Shown piece after piece: positions 21,745-34,816 of a DNA stretch of 64,000 nt. Source of the stretch: Maylandia zebra (lineage: Eukaryota > Chordata > Actinopteri > Cichliformes > Cichlidae); NCBI RefSeq assembly GCF_041146795.1, contig NC_135177.1, positions 18,365,560 to 18,429,559 of the forward strand, written 5' to 3'. The notes beneath the pieces were generated by a model. It made no database searches and was not told the DNA's origin. It was given only the letters and a program-made list of their open reading frames with translations. The position numbers were made by a program, and so were the translations under genes. Position 1 is the first letter of the stretch. Each line of letters starts with the position of its first letter.

Positions 21745-23144
21745 TAGAGCTGGGCGATATGAGATTTTTTCATATCACGATATGTTTTTTTCATTTCAGG
21801 CGATAACGATATCTATCACGATATAAGCCAAATAACTATATTTGTAAGATTTAAATGTGCCGTTGCTCACAAGTAAAATGTGAAATAATCAGCAGCTTGT
21901 TTTTATTTAAATATTTATTTCCCATAATAAGTTCAACAGGGTAGATGTACTTAAGGAACATGAGACTTTTTCAGATAAATAAAGGCAAATATTGCAAACT
22001 ACACAAAAGGCAGCCGCTAAAGCGTTTAAGTTTCAAAATAGAACAAACGAAACAGACTACTAAATTGTCAATTCCACTTAGAAACAAAATATTAATTCTA
22101 AAAATAAATCTTAGTTTGTGTTACAGAAGAACAGACAAAACTGACTAACTTTTGTCAATATCAAATAAACTGAGAACTAAAAGGAAATTCTCAATCTCTC
22201 CTTGTTGTATAGCTGAGCTTTTCAAACAGTTTTAACAGTTACTTTAGTCTGACAAAAGCCGAATGACGCATTAGCGCTTCCAGTCAGAGACTGAGGCTAC
22301 GTCCACACGTACACGGGTATTTTTGAAAACGGAGATTTTCCATTTTCGTTTTAAAAAATAATCCCGTCCACACATAAAGGCAGAAATGAAGGAAAACGCT
22401 GCTATGAACACGCCAAAGCAGCAGGTGGCGCTAGATTCCTAACCGTGCAGAAATGTTGGCCAATCAGAAGTCTAGAAGCCTCGGTGGGAAAAAGTAAACA
22501 AAGCTGGGGCATAGAAGCAGAACCGAGTCGTATGTGTGGAGGGACAGTAACTGTGTGTATATGTAAGCATTTAAACACTGCAGAGAGTAGAATTAACAGT
22601 AACAGTATTGTAGAAATTCATTTCACCGAAACAATAACGTGGCGCACAGTGTGACGCATGCACCAGTTTATTGTATTTCCAGACTTGCTTTCGGCACGCT
22701 ACTCTGTTTTTTGTCAGACTTGAAATAGCCGAAATACCTTCACACTACGGAACTTCTATGGCTCTTCCGTTCGACAATCTCTCCGGCGTTGGAACCATCA
22801 TCTGTTTTCTCTTCGGTCATGCTCGGTTGATTTTTCTAGTCGGCACACTCATTTCCTCCATTATGCGCTGGCTCCATTACCCGCCGGCTGCTTCCCAAAC
22901 AAACACACGTGCGGCTTGGTACTTGTGCTGTACGTAACGCGACGTGACGCTGCGGCTGTGATTGGTTCGGCTCTGCGCTACGATACTTGATTTGGATTGG
23001 CTGACCTTTTTTTGTTTTTTTGTTTTTTGTTTTTTTTATATTAAGAGGACAAGAGCGGCGAGGTCTATCGCGATAGCTTGATTTCTCTATCGAGTAAAAG
23101 TTATATCGCGATACATATCGTTATCGTTCTATCGCCCAGCTCTA
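21745..23144. mobile_element. Non-autonomous hAT element, 1400 bp, 8-bp TSD
   Basis: Termini TAGAGCTGGGCGATATGAGA and the reverse complement of CGTTCTATCGCCCAGCTCTA are flanked by perfect GTGCAGAG (21737-21744, 23145-23152). Terminal regions are full of ATATCG/CGATAT words. No transposase frame is visible. A separate repeat starts inside at about 22303. Confidence 0.85.
22303..22660. repeat. Dispersed repeat (CTACGTCCACACG family)
   Basis: GCTACGTCCACACGTACACG, GGTATTTTTGAAAACGGAGA and a distal GTGGCGCACAGTGTGACGC match a second copy at 42095-42290. It lies inside the hAT at 21745-23144. Confidence 0.5.
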
Positions 23145-23152
23145 GTGCAGAG

Positions 23153-23880
23153 TTGTTTCATAGGGGTGGCCATAGCGAGGCCACTAAAAATATTGGAGTG
23201 GCGCACCATAAACAGAATTTCAGTTTTATTATGCTCTTGTCAAATATAGGTCACTTAAAATATGTCGAGAAAGAAAAGAATTATAAGTTTATAAGTTGAT
23301 TTCACTAAAAATAGATACATATAAAAACAAAATAAAAATTCCTTTACAATAATTTGTTTAAAGGAGGAATAAATATCAAGTTAATGTTTCGATGAACTTC
23401 GAGGGTGTCTTCCTCTCTCGTGCTCACATATGTGGCGACCAGCGATTTTTTTATTTTTATTTTTTTTTCTTCAGGGGCCGGGGTCAGTGTAAGAAATGCA
23501 AAGGCTAAAATGCATATCTACAATAACTCATACTCTTAAACATGTAGAGCCATCAAAATGGACTTTCTGCTGTGCGTGTGTCTGTGTGCACGTGAGAGGG
23601 TAACCACATTTCACTCTGAACATGTCAAACTGATGTGTAAATAAGGAGGCAAAACCAGCAGGAAACCACACGCTGTGATCAAGCACAAACCATTTACAAA
23701 ACCTAACAAAGAAAAAAATAGATATGATGAAGTTAATTTTCTTCTCTATTTTGCAGAACATGCAGAAAAAAGTAAGATGAGTGTGATAAAGTGGTTGCAA
23801 AATGTGTGAAAAGTAAAGAGGCAACTTCATGTCACATGTTTCTGAAGGAAATTTAAAAAAACACAGACATCCTTGTCACC
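23153..23880. other. Intergenic flank upstream of copy B
   Basis: From about 23780 onward (GTGTGATAAAGTGGTTGCAA) the sequence is alignable with the upstream flanks of copies D and the predicted E, so it probably contains the promoter region. The left part is diverged hAT-like debris. No TATA box can be assigned with confidence. Confidence 0.4.
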
Positions 23881-23911
23881 GTATTTGTTGGCGTGACAGT
23901 GAGAAGAAAAG

Positions 23912-26900
23912 ATGGTCTTACAATGGTCTTTGTTCTTCATGTACATTTGCATTAAAGGTATGGATAGTATAGACCTTTAAAGTATAGCTGAAAAATTTAA
24001 TTCTCACATTTTCATACATCTTTGTGTAACACATAATGTCGGTATTACATGATCTTTTCTTTATTTTCACACACATTTACATTGTCCTTCTTATGTTGGT
24101 AGTCTTATTTATTTGTTTTGTTTCATCATAATTTACTCTCAAATTTATTACAGTTACTCCAACAGAAGCTTCATCTTGGACCGCTGCTGTGCCATCCTCA
24201 GTGAAAGGTCTCCTTGGCTCATGTGTGGTGATCCCCTGCTCTTATAACTACCCAGAACCACAAAAAAGCCCCCAGACCTTCACGGGGATTTGGTATAATA
24301 ATGATAATCAAGTCATCTGTCATTCTGATGCATCTCAAACTCCAGCTCAGTTTTGGAGTCGGACAAAGCTGCTGGGAGACCTCAGCAAGAAGAATTGTTC
24401 TCTGATGATTGATAAACTTACAAGAAGAGATGAAGGGACCTTTCATTTCAGGATTATAATGGAAGCTTATACCGTATTTTCCTACTCAAAGAACAAAATC
24501 TCTGTTTCAGTGATCGGTAAGTTAACTGAATGAATGCTATACAGTTACACTCAAATTATCCACTCATGTGGAAAGTGTTATGGTACTGGTTCGTTATTTC
24601 TATGTTTCCGGACTAAATAGTGTTATTGGAATATTCCTCGTTGATTCCTAATTAGTGTCAGCTGTATTTCCACCTGCTACCCATCCTCTTGTTACCCTGT
24701 TGTGTATATTTATGTCCTCAGTTTCCCATTTCCCACTGTTGTATGCATCTCTCTGTGTTTTAGAGTTCTGTGTTTTGTTCCTTAGCTTAGTGTTAGAATT
24801 TTTGAGTTTTTTTTCCGTACAGCAACAAAGCTGCTTCTTTAGTTTACTATTTGGTCTTTCATTGCTGGGTCCTGGCTTACCTGCCACACAGCATAAAGTC
24901 AAATCATAGTAAAGTGAAGTCCACATTATCATATTGTTAGATTTTTATAAGAATGGTGTTTTGCTTTGTTTTTTCTCTTATTCCCTTCTCCTCACCTTAA
25001 TCTATTTCCTATATTAGTTCTACGCATTATGGTATTTGGAAATTCAACAATTGGATTAGTCTTTGGATTTGCAAAAAAAATCACAGTTAGTTTGGGTCTT
25101 AAAATCATCTTGATCTTTCTTGTTAACACAGATGAACCAAATCCCACTGATTTCTCTGTGCAAGAGGAGGTAAAGGAGGGTCAAACTGTGTCTGCATCCT
25201 GCTCTGTGTTTCACTCCTGCCCCACATATCCACCTTCTTTCCACTGGAGTCACTCTGGAGAGCAGCATGATCAAACACAGAAGCTTCAAAATGGCCAGTG
25301 GAATGCAACATCTACTTTGACCTTTCGCTCAAACCACTCTGATCACAACAAACCTTTACAATGCAGTGTTACATACCACGGTGGAAAGCAGCGGGTAACA
25401 TCCAAGACCCTTAAAGTAAAATGTAAGTGTGCACTGACAAATACATGTAGATGAAAGAAAATCTTATAAATATTGTAAAAATGATCACTTTTAAAAAATC
25501 TAGAATACAATGGTCTTTATAGTTATAAAGAGAAGACTATAGAAATCGTAAAACCCACGAGTGAAATTGCAACAAACCAGGCTAAGAAAGCACAAACCAA
25601 CATAATGAAAATTAAGGGTGTTCCGACACTAGGCATGGTTGCTTTGTTACATGTGTTTGCAGTTGTTAGAATTAGAAAGAAATTAGGGAAAAGAAACATA
25701 AATATTGAGAATTACATTCAAAACAAAAACTAAGCAGAACAAGTTAAAACTTTTACAGTTTAATTTGTTACTCATATTTTATTTTTTATTTTTTTATTTT
25801 ATTTTATTTTTTTACACAGAATGTGAAACTGTTTATCTTTAAATATATATTTATTACAAGCTGGCATAGAACAAAGTGCCAATTGATTTGTGTATGTCAA
25901 TTACTTCATATGACTAACAGTAAAAAAAAGCACAGAGTGCTCATTTTTAGGAGAAAAATGTTGTACAGTGGGATGCAAAAGTTTGGGCAACCTTGTTAGT
26001 AGTCATTTTCCTGTATAAATCGTTGGTTGTTACAATAAAAAAAAATGTCAGTTAAATGTATCATATAGGAGACACACACAGTGGTACTTGAGAAGTGAAA
26101 TGAAGTTTATTGGATTTACAGAAAGTGTGCAGTAATTGTTTAAACAAAATCAGGAAGGTGCATAAATTTGGGCACCACAAAAAAAAAAAAGAAATGAAAT
26201 CAATATTTAGTAGATCCGCCTTTTGCAGAAATTACAGCCTCTAAACGCTTCCTGTAGGATCCAACAAGAGTCTGGATTGTGTTTGAAGGTATTTTGGACC
26301 ACTCCTCTTTACAAAACGTCTCTAGTTCATTCATGTTTGATGGCTTCCGAGCATGGACAGCTCTCTCTAACTCACACCACAGATTTTCAATAATATACAG
26401 GTCTGGGGACTGAGATGGCCATTCCAGAACGTTGTACTTGTTCCTCTGCATGAATGTCTTAGTGGATTTTGAGCAGTGTTTCGGGTTGTTGTCTTGTTGA
26501 AAGATCCAGCCCCGGCGCAGCTTCAGTTTTGTCACTGATTCCTGGACATTGGTCTCCAGAATCTGCTGATACTGAGTGGAATCCATGTGTCCCTCAACTT
26601 TGACAAGATTCCCAGCAGAGGTGGGACCAAGTCATTGTTTTGCAAGTCTCAAGTAAGTCTCAAGTCTTTATCCTCAAGTCTCAAGTCAAGTCTCAAGTAA
26701 TGTCAGGCAAGTCAGAGTCGAGTCTCAAGTCACTGGTGTAAAAGTCCGAGTCAAGTCACAAGTCTGAAACTTTGAATTTCAAGTCCTTTCGAGTCTTTAA
26801 AAAAAACAAACGAAAAAATAATGTTGCAGTTATGCTAAATGTAAATATTAGACCATGTAATTTTAAAATCTGTGTTTTTCTCAACACATACAAAATAGTG

Positions 26901-29900
26901 AACTTAGAAAATATACACAAATTGTGAAATTGCACCTCTTTAAAATGCAGCTCAATTAAACTTAGCTCCAAGAATAATTTTCACCGACAGTTCTGAGATA
27001 CGCTGCATGTTATTCTTGGATGCAGTTGTAGGACCAGCTTTAAAATCGCATGACAAAAATATCATACACATTAAAAAAAACTGTATCACCAACGTAGCCT
27101 GGAAAACATTTGCTAGTTAGATGAAGTCAGCTATCTCATTGTAGCATATTTATATGCATATTTATAATCATACGCTTCTTGGAGTGAGTGCATACACTCA
27201 TGAAGTTTAGTAACTTCCGGTCACTGCAACAAGCCCAGGTACAGTTTACCGACGGATGGGTGCAGGACCTTGAAATGCACCGTGTAGAACGAAAGACCAT
27301 CGTACGTATCATAAGTTTACCAGTCTCACAAATCGTCGTCATAAATACACATTCGTTAACCGTTTATTAATATAACCTTTGAGCTCAACGGTAATTAATT
27401 AGTAGTGGAAATAATTTCTGGTACCCATCACAGAAATGTAGCAGTGACAACAATATTGTATGCTGTAATCGTACTGGACAATTAGTGATACAAAAAACCT
27501 GTTTTATCCTGTGAATAAAAGTATGTGTTTTTGTCAGTGTACCATAATAACAGAAGCGAAACGCAATATTGTGTCAGGATAATTTACTATTTATGCACAA
27601 TAAATAAAGGAGCATAGCGCGACAATTTCTGTTCAGCGCCAGACTTGCTTGTAACCTATATCACCAATTATGTTAAGAAAAATGACGCATTAACTACAAC
27701 AGCAGACTGACCTTTGTGTAAATGCTTGGAGCAGACTAACCTGTGAGCTGGAGAGTTCTGGGACGTTATATTTGGTCTTTGAATGGCTGCAATCCAGTCG
27801 CCTCTTTGTTACTTCGGAAACATGGCTCGAACAATTTCTCTTCAACGACGTAATCCGATAACAACCGATCTCTTTACCCGTCGGCTTCCCGTGGCTGTCA
27901 TGCGACCGGCTATTGCAGTTAATAATACAACAGCTTCTTGACATTTTTGTGTTTCTTTTTATCGCTGTGTGACTGATTTTAATTGAAAGCCTGCGTGCGC
28001 TAGTACCGCTTGCCACGAGTTCCCAGAATCCTTTGCGGTTCTACCCGTGAATGACGTCACATTTTCAATCTCTATATAATATGCATGTTAAATTTTATAT
28101 TTGGGGTAAAATATCAAGTCTTTTCAAGTAAACCGGTTCAAGTCCAATTCAAGTCCCAAGTCATTGGTGTAAAAGTCCAAGTCAAGTCACAAGTCTTAGA
28201 ACATTTTTTCAAGTCAAGTCTAAAGTCATAAAATTAATGACTCGAGTCTGACTCGAGTCCAAGTCATGTGACTCGAGTCCACACCTCTGATTCCCAGTCC
28301 CTGCACTGGCCACACAGCCCCACAGCATGATGGAACCACCACCATATTTTACTGTAGGTAGAAGGTGTTTTTCTTGGAATGCTGTGTTCTTTTTCCTCCA
28401 TGCATAACGCCCCTTGGTATGCCCAAATAACTACATTTTAGTTTCTTCAGTCCACAGCACCTTATTCCAGAATGAATAATGAAGTCCGAATGTGCTTTAG
28501 CATACCTCAAGCGGCTCTGTTTGTGCTGTGGGCAGGGAAAAGGCTTCCTCTGCATCACTCTCGCATACAGCATCTTCTTGTGTAAAGTGTGGCAAATGGT
28601 TGAACGATGCACAGTGACTCCATCTGCTGCATGATGATGTTGTAGGTCTTTGGTGCTGGTCTTTGGGTTGACTCTGACTGTTCTCACCATTCGTCGTTTC
28701 TGTCTTTCTGAGATTTGTCTTGGTCTGCCACTTCGAGCCTTAACTTGAACTGAGCCTGTGGTCTTCCATTTTCTCAATATGTTCCTAACTGTGGAAACAG
28801 ACAGCTTAAATCTCTGAGACAGCTTTCTGTATCCTTCCCCTAAACCATGATGGTGAACAATCTTTGTCTTCAGATCATTTGAGAGTTGTTTTGAGACCCC
28901 ATGTTGCTACTCTTCAATGAAAATTGAAAGAGGAGGGAAGCTTACAATTGACCCCCTTAAATACTCTTTCTCATTAATGGATTCACCTGTGTATGTAGGG
29001 TCGGGGGTCACTGAGCTTACCAAGCCAATTTGAGTTCCAATAATTAGTTCTAAAGGTTTTGGAATCAATAACATGACAACAGTGCCCACATTTATGCAAC
29101 TGCCTGATTTTGTTTAAACAATTATTGCACAATTTCTGTAAATCCAATAAACTTCATTTCACTTCTGAAATATCACTGTGTGTCTCCTATATGATATATT
29201 TAACTGACATTTTTTTTTTATTGTAACAACCAACGATTAATACAGGGAAATATTGACTATTAACAAGGTTGCACAAACTTTTGCATGCCACTGTATGTGC
29301 AATCATGTTAAAGAACACTTACATAAAACTCCAAAGTAATTTGAAAACTAAGCAAAACCCAGTAGCATGTACAACCACCTTTGGCTACAATGACTTGTAA
29401 AGTAAGTAGCCGTTTCTCACATCATTTTGAAATCTTTCACATCTTTAGAAGGTTGCTTCATTTCATTGAGGTTTGTGGACACTTCTTTATGCACAGCTCT
29501 CTTTTAAATTGTCACCACACAATTTAAATCTGAGATCTAAATTTTGACGAGGCAACTGCAAAACCTTGATTCTTTTCTTTGTCAGTCATTCTTTGGTAGG
29601 TAATGTCCTTGGGATTATTAACTAGTTAAGACCAAGCTGCAAACAAGCTGTAGCCTCATGTTTGACTCTAGAATACTTTGATATACTGAGGAGTTCATGG
29701 TTGAGTGAATGACTGCAGTCATGCTGCCCAGATTTTTGGTGGGTTTTTTGATTTATTCATTTTTTTTTTTAACACTGCATTTTTATTACTAGTTTGTTTT
29801 TTTTTAGCATTGTAGTTTGACTTTGGGGTGAATTTGTTGGGACATCAACTCCTGGAAAGACTGCAAACTTTCTTGAATGTTTCCTACAGTGAGAATAAGC

Positions 29901-32900
29901 TTTCACACTGCAGAATGAGAAACTTATTTGGAAATGGCCTTATGATCCATTTCAGAATGATGGGCAAAAACAACCACTTATCTAATTTAGCTGCTAATGT
30001 ATTTCTTCCTTTGTGTTGTGGTTAACACAGCGGTCCCCAACCTTTTTTGCGCCACGGACCGGTTTATGCCTGACAATATTTTCATGGACCGGCCTTTAAG
30101 GTGTCGCGCATAAATACAACAAAATAAAACTAGTACCGGTACCGAAAAAAAGAAAATTTATTCATAACACACGTGAAAAGACCAAGGAAAACCGAGTAAA
30201 CGATAAAAACGATAACAAAATAATACTGAAAACCGATAAAAACCCTGAAAACTATACATTTCACACCTGAGCCTCAACTCTCGCGGCCCGGTACCAAACA
30301 ACTCACAGACCGGTACCGGTCCGAGGCCCAGGGGTTGGGGACCGCTGGGTTAACACACACCCAAAATGCTACAGACCTGCAAACTGCCAAAACCTCTGCT
30401 TGCTGACACGATAAGTCATCTTTCAGTTGCCTGATAATTGCACTGAATGAGCTTGTGCCAAAAAGAACTGTAAATTCTATGCCTTTCTATATGCATCCTT
30501 TTTAAAATGTTTTTATGAATTATTTATAAATTCGTTTTTCTCTCTTATTTATTTATTTTTTGTTTTGTTTGTTTGTTTAATGAACAGCGACGTCAGTCTA
30601 GTGGTATGACAATGACTCACTGACTGAAAGTCGATTTAGTCTTAACAACTACTGGATTGACTGCTTTGATATTTTGTCAGTATATTCATCATCTCCAAAA
30701 TATTGGTGCCTTTCATCGACTTCCTGAACTTTTTCATTTGGTGCCACCGTCATGTCAGAATGTTGAAATAAGCTCAACCTTGACCTGACAGTATGTAAAA
30801 TAAGATAACATGCTGCACAGTAACATAATAGGATTAATATTTCTATGCAGATGCTCCAGTGAATGTGAAGGTTGAGTACCAGTCAGTGAATGAGGGAGAG
30901 ACTGCACACCTGAAGTGCTCCAGTGATGCTAACCCTGTCAGCAGCTATGAGTGGCACAGTGAAACTGGTGCTCTGCTGAATAAGGGACAAACCTACACAA
31001 TGTCAAATGTCTCCAGACATTCAATAGAGTCCGTGTACTGCACTGCTGTCAATGAGGAAGGACAAGACAGATCAAGCACCATGAAGCTCAATGTGTTATG
31101 TGAGTACAAAATGGAAGAAATATAACAACAAAATAGATTTTCATGTGAGTCAAAGATAAACTTTATTGACACCTATTAATCCTTAAATTCAGGTGTTTTC
31201 AGTCCCGTTGCCACTGGTGCATAAAATCAGTCACCCAGCCGTACAGTCTGCCTTTACAAGCATTTGTGAAAGAATGGGTCGTTCTCGAGAGATCGTTTAA
31301 CTTGAGTGTGGTACTGTAATAGGATGTTACTGTTTTGAGAAGCCAGTTTTTGGAATATCTAGGAGGAAGAAATTTCAAAATTAACATAAAGTTACAAAGC
31401 AGTGTCACCAAGTACTGAGGCGCATAGTGTTATTGAGTCATCTGACTCAATAACTCCAAAGTTCAAAACTTCTGCTTACATCATGGCAACATGGCATAAA
31501 TTTAGATTGCTGAGCAGCTACTTTTATCCATATAATGTATATAATAAATGCACAACTATCTTTTATCTCCTAATTATAGCTCTCTATTGTCCTTACAGAT
31601 CCCCCTGATATTAGGACTTCCTCTAAGTGTTTCTCAGAGGATGATGTGGTAAAGTGTGAGTGCATCGTGGAGTCCAGGCCTCCCAGCATGGTCCATTTTG
31701 TTCTTGGTGACAGAGTCCTGCAAAGCACCAGCATAGAGACAGTTGGCTCTGTTACTACTGGAACTCTGCAGACATACTTTGGGTCCTTTAAGTTTGTTCA
31801 CTGCCTGGCAAACAACACACTGGGAAATGCTAACCTCACATTCTTGTTACCTGCTACTGGTAAGAAAAAAATTTCAATCTCAAGAATCTCAAGCATTAAT
31901 TATTATCACTTTATATTTACATGGCAAAACAAAAAATATTCAATATGCCTTCTTTTTGAACAGACAACATGCAGAATATTTTCATAGCCTCTGGAGCAGG
32001 TGTGATTGTTCTGATTATTCTGATAGCCACTGGAGTGGGAGTTGTTAGAAAATGGTGAGTTTTGGAAAATATTTGTATTTGTATTTGCAGTTCCCCCCTC
32101 CAGGGGCAAGGGTACCTAGACCCGGTTTGTAGAGTACGCTTGGGGAGTGTGATTGTGTGTACAGCGTCTCTTTATGTCTGTCTCCACGTTGGTGTGTGGA
32201 GTAAGTGCATATGAGAGCATGAGGGTGGGAATGGATGTTTGTATCTGTGTGTGCCTGTATTTCTGTGTCTATATGTCAGTTTGGGTGTCAGACGCCACCT
32301 CTCTGGGGACATCTTAGGCCCTCCAAGGTTTGGAGGCCTATCTCCCCCTACCACTACTTCCCCTGCCAGTGGTGGACTCCCTCAGACATCGGTGCGTTGG
32401 TGGTTCTTTGTGTCCGGGGATGGGCGTCCAGGTACACACCGGCTCACTCCTTGGCAGCCGCTTATCGGGGCCTGGAGCCTGGGGCTCGCTCGGGCCACTT
32501 CGGAGGTGGGGTGCCCCCGGCCTCTCGCCCTGGGGCTCGGTCACTCAGGCACGGCTGGCTGCCGACGGAGCTCACGGGCGCGTCACTGCAACTCCCCCTG
32601 GCTTCTGCTCCGCGGCTGCTGAGTGAGCCCTCATCTGGGACTCTCCTCAGCTCTTTCTGGGACAGTGGCGCGGCTGCCCCTATGTTGGTCTTCCTTGGTC
32701 TCTTGTGTTCTGGGGGCCTCTGGATGTCTGGAGTTTTGATCTCCTCCATACCTGCTTCATACCCTGGAGGACGGGGCTGTGGCCCCCCCACACCCTCTAG
32801 CAGATGATTACATGAAGGAACCTTTAAAAAAAAAAAAAAAAAAAAAACAAGCGCGTCCATGCTCACAGGTGTACACACGGGTGATCACACCCACAAACTA

Positions 32901-34816
32901 CACCCTTTTTGGCTCCTACCTCAAAGCACACTGTGTTCTGTTGATCTTATGTGCTGCACAATAATGTTTAATATTTAGTATTTACTGTCATATTCCCATA
33001 TATCATTGTGATGTTGTTTATTCTATTACTCTTGTTCTCTTCTGCTTGCTTTCTTTTTTCTTTCTCAGCAGGTGATCCAGGTGATTGATATATGCATTTT
33101 TTTTTCTCTGCCCGTTCTGTTGGTTTTTGTCTTTTGCCCTTCTCCCCCGTCCCTCTTCTCAGCTGTTTCTCTTTCCCTCTTTCTTTCTCCCCTTCTTTCC
33201 CCCAGTCAAGTCTGTCCCGTATTCAGTAAGTGAAAATAAAAGAAACAATAAAAGGTGAATCAAATGGACCATTACGGCAAGGCTGGGATGGTCAATTTGG
33301 TAAAGTAAATCCATTGGGCATCTTTGTTTGCCTTTAGACAATAATTCTGATGGCAAAAGAGCCAAACGGGACAGGCAAAAAAAAAAAAAAAATATTTGTA
33401 TTTCTGAAATGGTGGTTGGAAAAAAAATCTACACAATAACAGACATTTTTTTGAGGCTTTGACAGCCAGACCACCTAAACAAGGTATATTGCCTATGTCC
33501 TTTGTTATTCAGTTAATAGAAAAAGCAGCACATAACACAGGAGTTAAAAAAAAGTATTCAGAGTAAGAAGCAGAGCACCATGTCTCTTGGAAAGTACAGA
33601 GCTGATTAACTATGAAGTCAGAGCTACAAATAAAACACAGACACAATCCTGTAGCTTGAAAGAAGAAGTCACACACATTCATTTCTTACTTCTACTTTGG
33701 TGAGTTATAACAGTCAATACTTTAGTGAAATCTATCTCAGATGTTATTTGCATCTTTTCTGAGTATCAGCACAGAGAGAAGCTGCTGCTGTGAGGATCAA
33801 CTTTTCCTTTAGATGTGTGTTATGGTGTTGAATTCTTTGTTATTTTCATTTATAGAAAGACTGTTAAATGAGCAGCATAGCAACATTAACAACTAGTATC
33901 AAAGACAACTGTGGTATTTAAAAATGCTCCTTTAAAAACAGATTATCCTAAATCACAAACACACACCCCTCTTCCTCTCTCTTCAGGTTTAGTTGGGGAA
34001 GAGAGAAAAAAAAACAGGCTAATTGTGTTCTTCTTCTTTTTAATAAAAACAAAATCCACTGATTCTATTCATTGTGCTTTTACTTCAGTAGCATTACTCA
34101 TGAGAAGTATGTTGACAAAAATAAAAATGTTCAAAATATAATCTCTCTATAAATGAAACATGCACACATTGACTCCTGAAACTGCTGCTGCTGCTCTTTC
34201 AGTTCAGACCATCATAGGCTGCTATGTTCCATGAGATCATTGTAATGATGCTTATTTTTGTCACCCAACATGTACAAAAAAACTTATCTCAGAGCTTGCA
34301 TCTGAAATTCATTTATTTTTGTTTGCCCATCCAAATATAGCAGCCAAATGTGGTTCTACTTAAGAGGTTACCAAAACTGACAGCTGTCTTTCTCATGTTC
34401 TTATTTATTTTATTGTTTTCTGCCAGCAGGGGGCGATCAGGGGAGACGCCAACATCAGACTTGGGCACCATGAAAGCAGAGAGACCTGTGGAGCTCCCTC
34501 GTTATGCCCCAACAAAAAGGTTTTGATTCTTCATCTTAAGTTTAAACAAACAATCTCACTCGTGATTAAACATGATTTAAGAAGATGTGTAACTTGATTT
34601 AATGTTTTTGCATTCTTTCTGCAGGAAAGAGGACAGGAAGGATATGTCTTGTTCTGACATTTATGCCAATGATCATCTCTATGGCAATGTAGGGACAAGT
34701 AATGATTTTTTTTTCAATAATTCATTCATAATGTGCATGCATAAACAAATTGAGTGAATTAATCTTGTTTCTCTGTCTAGACTGACTGCGATGAGTCAAT
34801 ATACAACAATGTGTAG
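23912..34816 (+). CDS. Siglec-like receptor, copy B (four Ig domains, intact)
   Basis: Exons 23912-23957, 24154-24516, 25132-25422, 30851-31099, 31599-31859, 31964-32054, 34430-34519, 34625-34688 and 34781-34816 join to 496 aa. Residues 1-15 are the signal peptide. The V-set (16-136) has Cys39, Cys44, Cys97 and Arg115 in HFRII, the Siglec sialic-acid Arg position. A C2 domain (137-233) has CSVFHSC. A further Ig domain (234-316, [20 protein letters not shown] to [10 protein letters not shown]) is decayed in A and C. A fourth domain (317-403) is shared by all. A TM helix follows near residue 410. The tail ends [20 protein letters not shown] then NV; Tyr493 fits an ITIM, and several YxN sites are present. 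The 5.4-kb third intron holds a Tc1 element and MITEs; the 2.4-kb TM-to-tail intron holds a retro-insertion. All exon phases match copies A and C, which supports the joins. The weak donor AAT/GTAGGG is shared with copy C. Confidence 0.85.
26616..28289 (-). mobile_element. hAT element carrying a THAP-like frame, 8-bp TSD, copy 1
   Basis: Ends CAGAGGTGGGACCAAGTC and GACTCGAGTCCACACCTCTG carry long AAGTC/GACTT arrays just inside. ATTCCCAG is duplicated at 26608-26615 and 28290-28297. A near-identical copy in the opposite orientation starts at 63019. Confidence 0.85.
27690..28016 (-). pseudogene. THAP-like zinc finger, frameshifted
   Basis: The frame [20 protein letters not shown] continues [15 protein letters not shown] and supplies the first Cys pair of a C2CH THAP finger. 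The second half ([20 protein letters not shown], then VCSKH with the C-x2-H pair) is found only in the next frame. The same shift is present in the copy at 63292-63609. Confidence 0.6.
29335..30480. repeat. Non-autonomous DNA-transposon-like repeat interrupted by a MITE
   Basis: The wording (CCACCTTTGGCTACAATGAC, GTTTGACTCTAGAATACTTT, GAGGAGTTCATGGTTGAGTG) is that of a common fish DNA-transposon remnant. A hAT MITE is inserted at 30028-30347. The ends of this outer repeat were not defined. Confidence 0.4.
30028..30347 (+). mobile_element. hAT MITE, 320 bp, complete
   Basis: Ends CAGCGGTCCCCAACC and GGTTGGGGACCGCTG are perfect inverted repeats. GGTTAACA is duplicated at 30020-30027 and 30348-30355. 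Interior ACCGGTACCGG-type palindromes are visible. Confidence 0.9.
32081..33388 (+). mobile_element. GC-rich retro-insertion with poly(A) and 15-bp TSD in copy B
   Basis: AAAATATTTGTATTT occurs at 32066-32080 and again after the A-tract at 33389-33403. The insert has a GC-rich half (32280-32810), an internal A-run (32827-32847), a pyrimidine-rich part and a terminal A-run. This is the signature of target-primed reverse transcription. Its coding source could not be recognised; the long open frames here are a composition effect. Confidence 0.75.

Larger units (their letters stand above)
26200..28777 (-). pseudogene. Tc1 transposase, interrupted
   Basis: The N-terminal part (28349-28777) has [20 protein letters not shown] and [20 protein letters not shown], the paired HTH region, then frameshifts around 28430. 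The C-terminal part (26200-26586) has [19 protein letters not shown] and [20 protein letters not shown], which carry the second Asp and the Glu of the DD34E triad. The insertion at 26616-28289 separates them, so the gene is dead. Confidence 0.85.
25966..29293 (-). mobile_element. Tc1/mariner element in intron 3 of copy B, split by a hAT
   Basis: TIRs CAGTGGGATGCAAAAGTTTG and the reverse complement of CAAACTTTTGCATGCCACTG sit between TA dinucleotides (25964-25965, 29294-29295). Without the inner hAT (26616-28289) it would be about 1.65 kb, a normal Tc1 length. It lies antisense to gene B. Confidence 0.9.

Noticed and set aside
32235..32878. Overlapping long open frames on both strands (up to 190 aa)
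   Set aside because: They lie in a GC-rich retro-insertion with its own TSD and poly(A). All frames are open because of base composition, and no domain is recognisable.
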